Assembly: GCA_030605085.1 (NCBI GenBank)
Contig: JAUWBH010000071.1
Span: forward strand, 1-26,579
Direction: 5' to 3'
Length of the DNA: 26,579 bases
Source of the DNA: Promethearchaeota archaeon
GTDB taxonomy: Archaea; Asgardarchaeota; Lokiarchaeia; Sigynarchaeales; SOKP01
Shown piece after piece: positions 23,643 through 26,579 of this stretch (its first letter is position 1; each line of letters opens with the position of its first letter). A program made the translations under genes and the position numbers. Under the pieces are notes generated by a model that saw nothing but the letters and a program-made list of their open reading frames with translations, made no database searches and was not told the origin of the DNA.

Positions 23643-24848
23643 TTAACTAATTTCAGGACCAATATGCTTGAGAATCACTAGATTCTCGGTTGAACTTTCG
23701 TTCTTTATTTCAATTCCTTCACGGGCAGCATTCACAGTAATAAATAATTCATCGCTAGTCATTTGACCAAACTTAATCATTGTAGGCGATTCGACATCCA
23801 TAACGCCAAATTTTCCATGTCCCTGAATAACTATAATTCCATATGCACTTTTTTCTTTAATTATAACTGATTTCTTTGGATATACTGTAAGTTCTTTTGC
23901 AGAGTAAAATTCAGAGTTATATACTACTAAGTATTCTTCATAACCCTCTTCTTTCATATCTTCAATAGGTTTTATTGGTATGGGTTTTAAAAATCTATTT
24001 TTAAAAAATTCCGGGTCAAGATTTAAATCCCAATCGATCATATCGACTAAATAATCGAGATCGTTATGAAATTCTTCAGGTACATCTTTTACAAGAAATT
24101 CTTTTGGGACATATTTATTCCATGTTAACGATTGAAACATCGCAAATACATCTGAAGCAAATTGAGGTTCATATGTTAATAACGATCCTGGAGCATGTAA
24201 GACTCCAGGGGGAACATCCCATCCTGTTCCAGGTGTGAGTATATATGCCTTGGAAAAAGATAATATCCCATTGTCTCCTTTATCCCAATTTTTTAAACAA
24301 TTTTTTATATCTTCTCTAGTTGTTCCAGGATTCAATCCAAAATATGTATGTGGAAAATAAGCGGGGTAATTATTCAATTGCTTTGGAAAATAATATCCTT
24401 CTGGCTTTCCTTTTTGATCAACTTTAGCTGCCTTTTCATTGTCTTGGTGTAAATGTAAAGGTAATGGCTCTAGGTTATCAAAAAATTTAGAATATATTGG
24501 CCATCCCCCATATTCCTTCATAAGCTCCGCACCTATGATATTATCTCCCATAATCTCTATTGCATCTTTTAATAGAACTTTTTCTTTTTGAGCACCATTT
24601 TCTATATATATGTAACTTAAACCTTCATCTTCTAAGGTTTCAGGTCCGTTATCTGCCCTTGTAGTAGAAGCAAACCATCTTTCGTCTATTCCACCTCTAT
24701 GAGCTCCAAAAGAATAATAATCATCTGGATATAATTTTAAGCGTCGCCCTGGAATACAAAAAACTCGAGGCACCCAAGTAGGAAATAAACGAAAAATGCC
24801 TTTACCTTTTTTTAATGCAAATTTTAATAAACTAATGTTGTTTTTCAT
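23643..24848 (-). CDS. ManA-like (class I mannose-6-phosphate isomerase-like) cupin protein
   Basis: A 401-aa protein of cupin type. The metal-binding strand PLPLHLHQDNEKA gives H132, H134 and E138, and VPPGVLHAPGSL (213-224) gives H218. This is the H-x-H...E...H set of zinc/metal cupins such as ManA and related sugar isomerases. A second, metal-free cupin-like repeat is probable at about 315-400 (VIIKEKSAYGIIVIQGHGKF). Overall length resembles class I phosphomannose isomerase (about 390 aa), but the N-terminal ~50 residues are unlike it, so I call it ManA-like only. It likely isomerises a sugar or sugar phosphate released by the GH29-like enzyme, which is encoded downstream on the same strand; a divergent MFS transporter starts 238 bp away. 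Confidence 0.65.
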   Translation of the reverse strand: MKNNISLLKFALKKGKGIFRLFPTWVPRVFCIPGRRLKLYPDDYYSFGAHRGGIDERWFASTTRADNGPETLEDEGLSYIYIENGAQKEKVLLKDAIEIMGDNIIGAELMKEYGGWPIYSKFFDNLEPLPLHLHQDNEKAAKVDQKGKPEGYYFPKQLNNYPAYFPHTYFGLNPGTTREDIKNCLKNWDKGDNGILSFSKAYILTPGTGWDVPPGVLHAPGSLLTYEPQFASDVFAMFQSLTWNKYVPKEFLVKDVPEEFHNDLDYLVDMIDWDLNLDPEFFKNRFLKPIPIKPIEDMKEEGYEEYLVVYNSEFYSAKELTVYPKKSVIIKEKSAYGIIVIQGHGKFGVMDVESPTMIKFGQMTSDELFITVNAAREGIEIKNESSTENLVILKHIGPEIS

Positions 24849-25086
24849 TGTATCTTTTTAATTTATTTATGGATTTAGTATATTTTTGAAAATATTAATT
24901 TTATTAGAAATATAACTTACAATATTAATTTAAATTAAATTCTGTTGGATATTTTGGCAATTATTCTTATCATTAAAATCAATGGCAACATTTCAGTAAA
25001 TCCCTTAGCTACTCATAACATTTAAATTAACTTTTTATTTTACAAATTATTTTTACACTTGACTTTAATATAATTTTGTTTTTTCT

Positions 25087-26295
25087 ATGAAACCTTTTGA
25101 AAATACGCATAATTGGAAGTTCTGGCCAGTTATGTGCTTAGTTTTTTTGTATCCTATCAATTTATCATTAATGAGTATATCAATTCCAATTTATTACTTT
25201 AATAAAGGAGTTAATATTGAAACTATTGGTTTTTTAGCGTCGGCCATAGCAATAACTTACAGTTTTTCTCCAATATTATTGAACAAACTTTCACAAAAGT
25301 TTGGAAGAAAAAAAAGCGTTTTAATCGCAACTTTAGGTGCTACTGCAGCACAAATTAGCTTTTATTTCACGCTAGAGCCTGTTGTATTTTTTATTGCAAG
25401 GCTTATGGAAGGTTTTGTCATGGGGTTCTTTTGGCCCAACCTACAATCAACTATATCTGACAATCCTAAGATTAAGCAGAGTAAATACACTGCAAGTTAT
25501 AATCTTTCTTGGAATTTAGGAGTGTTGAGTGGATTCCTATTAGGAGGGATTGTTGTATTTTTATTCGATGATATAAAGATTATTTTTTACCTTGTCCCTT
25601 TAATAATGATAATATCCAGCGTTGTTGCTATGTTTTTTTTTCAAGAACCACCAGATATAAACTCACAAACTTCTTCCTATGATAAAAATGATTTAAGGGT
25701 TGATTTATCAAGTTCTCATGATAAAGATGATTTCAGTAAATATTCCATTCCTATTATTGTACCTATTTTACTTGGAACGTGCTATTGCCTTGCAAGAGCA
25801 ACTTTAACCTTATTGTATCCGATTAAGTCAGAAATCTTAGGGAATGAAACACATACGGTATTTATATTTTTCTTTTTTTTATTTCTCGCTCAAACTTGCT
25901 TCACCGTAATATCCAATTATTTAACAATGAAATCGTTAAAGAGGATATCGCTTGTATCATTAGGAGGATTAATTTTTCTCATAATGCTTCTTGGTATGAT
26001 TACAACTTTCAACATTTTTCTTTATATCCTTTTGTTTTTACTAATTGGAACTTGTTGTGGGCTTATAATAGGCTCAACTTTAAAACTTTTTATTACTCTT
26101 AATGTAAAAAATCAAACATCTAAATATTCCAGCATTTATGCAAGCCTAATTGGTGTTTGCTTTTTATTTACTCCTATTTTAGTAGGGATTATCGCTACTA
26201 TTGATTTAAATCTAGGATTTTATTCTGTTTCGATAGCTATACTAATCATTATCATTCCTGCTTTGATTTTTATTAGGAAAATTCAGAAAGAGTAA
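25087..26295 (+). CDS. MFS transporter (12-TM)
   Basis: A 402-aa polytopic protein with about 12 hydrophobic helices. The MFS motif A between helices 2 and 3 is visible as LNKLSQKFGRKKSVL (65-79). A hydrophilic central loop (about 195-215, rich in S, D and K) separates the two halves. ARLMEGFVMGFFWPN (near 104-118) resembles the helix-4 motif of sugar or drug MFS carriers. It is unrelated to the two GPH transporters. The substrate is unknown; its divergent position next to the cupin/GH29 pair suggests a sugar or oligosaccharide (inference). ATG 25087 lies just before the first helix. The stop codon lies within a small palindrome (26290-26302). Confidence 0.85.
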   Translation: MKPFENTHNWKFWPVMCLVFLYPINLSLMSISIPIYYFNKGVNIETIGFLASAIAITYSFSPILLNKLSQKFGRKKSVLIATLGATAAQISFYFTLEPVVFFIARLMEGFVMGFFWPNLQSTISDNPKIKQSKYTASYNLSWNLGVLSGFLLGGIVVFLFDDIKIIFYLVPLIMIISSVVAMFFFQEPPDINSQTSSYDKNDLRVDLSSSHDKDDFSKYSIPIIVPILLGTCYCLARATLTLLYPIKSEILGNETHTVFIFFFFLFLAQTCFTVISNYLTMKSLKRISLVSLGGLIFLIMLLGMITTFNIFLYILLFLLIGTCCGLIIGSTLKLFITLNVKNQTSKYSSIYASLIGVCFLFTPILVGIIATIDLNLGFYSVSIAILIIIIPALIFIRKIQKE

Positions 26296-26302
26296 ATTAC
26301 TC
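26290..26302. repeat. Palindrome across the MFS transporter stop codon
   Basis: GAGTAA-A-TTACTC has two 6-bp arms around one base and contains the TAA stop (26293-26295). It resembles in design the palindrome at 1602-1614. Confidence 0.5.
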
Positions 26303-26536
26303 ATTCTTTGAACTACCACTCACTAAAGTGTGTGGATTCCTAATTCATCGAAAACAGCTCAACAAGATTCGGGAATCGTGCCGAGTCTTACATTTTCTCC
26401 AAAGGCTTAACTTCCCGCTATTCAATCGGTAGAATTCTGTTTCTTTTTGTAGTCGTTGGTTATCCGACCAAAGAGTAGGAATTAATTAAAACATATTTAA
26501 AGAGAATTTAAGAAAAAGGAGTGCGAAGATTTAGTG
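26303..26536 (-). mobile_element. Probable decayed right end of an IS200/IS605-type (TnpB) element
   Basis: On the minus strand, a frame ends LVELFSMN, a TAG, then ESTHFSEW and TAG. This resembles the C-terminal tail of many archaeal TnpB proteins (SMNQES...) with a glutamine codon turned into a stop. The last codons form a hairpin, positions 26316-26335 (CCACACAC-TTTA-GTGAGTGG, one mismatch), followed by TAGTTCA, as at IS605-family right ends. The upstream 200 bp do not read through in one frame, so the gene is degraded. No tnpA is seen. The assignment is by motif only. Confidence 0.45.
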
Positions 26537-26560
26537 AATTCTCCTCAAGCTCAATTCATC

Positions 26561-26579
26561 ACCTTCCTAAAGAGAAGGT
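26561..26579 (-). mobile_element. Second IS605-like terminal hairpin at the window edge
   Basis: ACCTTC and GAAGGT form a perfect 6-bp stem with a 7-base loop, and on the minus strand the loop contains CTTTAG, as does the hairpin at 26316-26335. It is followed on that strand by GATGAATTGAG. It could be the right end of a tnpB gene lying beyond the window. Confidence 0.3.

Noticed and set aside
1..26579. CRISPR array, tRNA or rRNA genes
   Set aside because: No regularly spaced repeats and no cloverleaf-like or rRNA-like conserved stretches were seen on either strand by eye; a tRNAscan or Infernal run would be decisive.

Overview
The window is AT-rich DNA that most resembles an archaeon, probably of the Asgard (Lokiarchaeota-like) group. 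The main reason is one gene (15554-18046) that joins an Arf/Rab-like small GTPase and longin-like modules to a PAS domain and a histidine kinase. Short AT-rich promoters, T-tract terminators, GPH-family transporters and a standalone pyruvate-kinase C-terminal-domain protein also fit. The placement is an inference, because no rRNA or tRNA gene is present.

Layout. (1) 1-3540: a GPH sugar:cation symporter whose upstream leader carries an in-frame stop, then a minus-strand pair, threonine ammonia-lyase and a pyruvate-kinase C-domain protein. (2) 3541-13545: a gene-poor, decayed surface-glycan island. It has two radical SAM genes, a GT2 glycosyltransferase, a class I methyltransferase, a GT61 glycosyltransferase and UDP-galactopyranose mutase (glf). 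Among them lie many gene relics: a P-loop ATPase in pieces, an aldo/keto reductase N-terminus, half of another radical SAM gene, and a second collapsed copy of the glf-GT2-radical SAM-radical SAM block. (3) 13661-15325: a second GPH transporter and an internally deleted relic of a uroporphyrinogen-decarboxylase-family methyltransferase. (4) 15554-18046: the GTPase-histidine kinase. (5) 18325-22096: a plus-strand operon of an isocitrate-lyase/PEP-mutase-family lyase, a QueG-like Fe-S protein and the large and small subunits of an aconitase-type hydratase. (6) 22166-26295: a minus-strand GH29-like glycosidase and ManA-like cupin, with a divergent MFS transporter. (7) 26296-26579: no intact gene, but two hairpins and a residual reading frame that look like IS200/IS605 (TnpB) right ends.

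How the genes may work together. The glycan island would make and attach galactofuranose-containing or related surface polysaccharide: Glf makes the precursor, GT2 and GT61 transfer sugars, and the radical SAM and methyltransferase proteins may modify the product. The 18.3-22.1 kb operon would interconvert a branched or methylated C4-C6 dicarboxylic acid and cleave it, by analogy with dimethylmaleate hydratase plus dimethylmalate lyase. The 22.1-26.3 kb genes look like glycoside uptake and breakdown.

The two strongest points for a second look are the multi-domain GTPase-kinase and the duplicated glycan block, in which each copy has kept the part the other lost.
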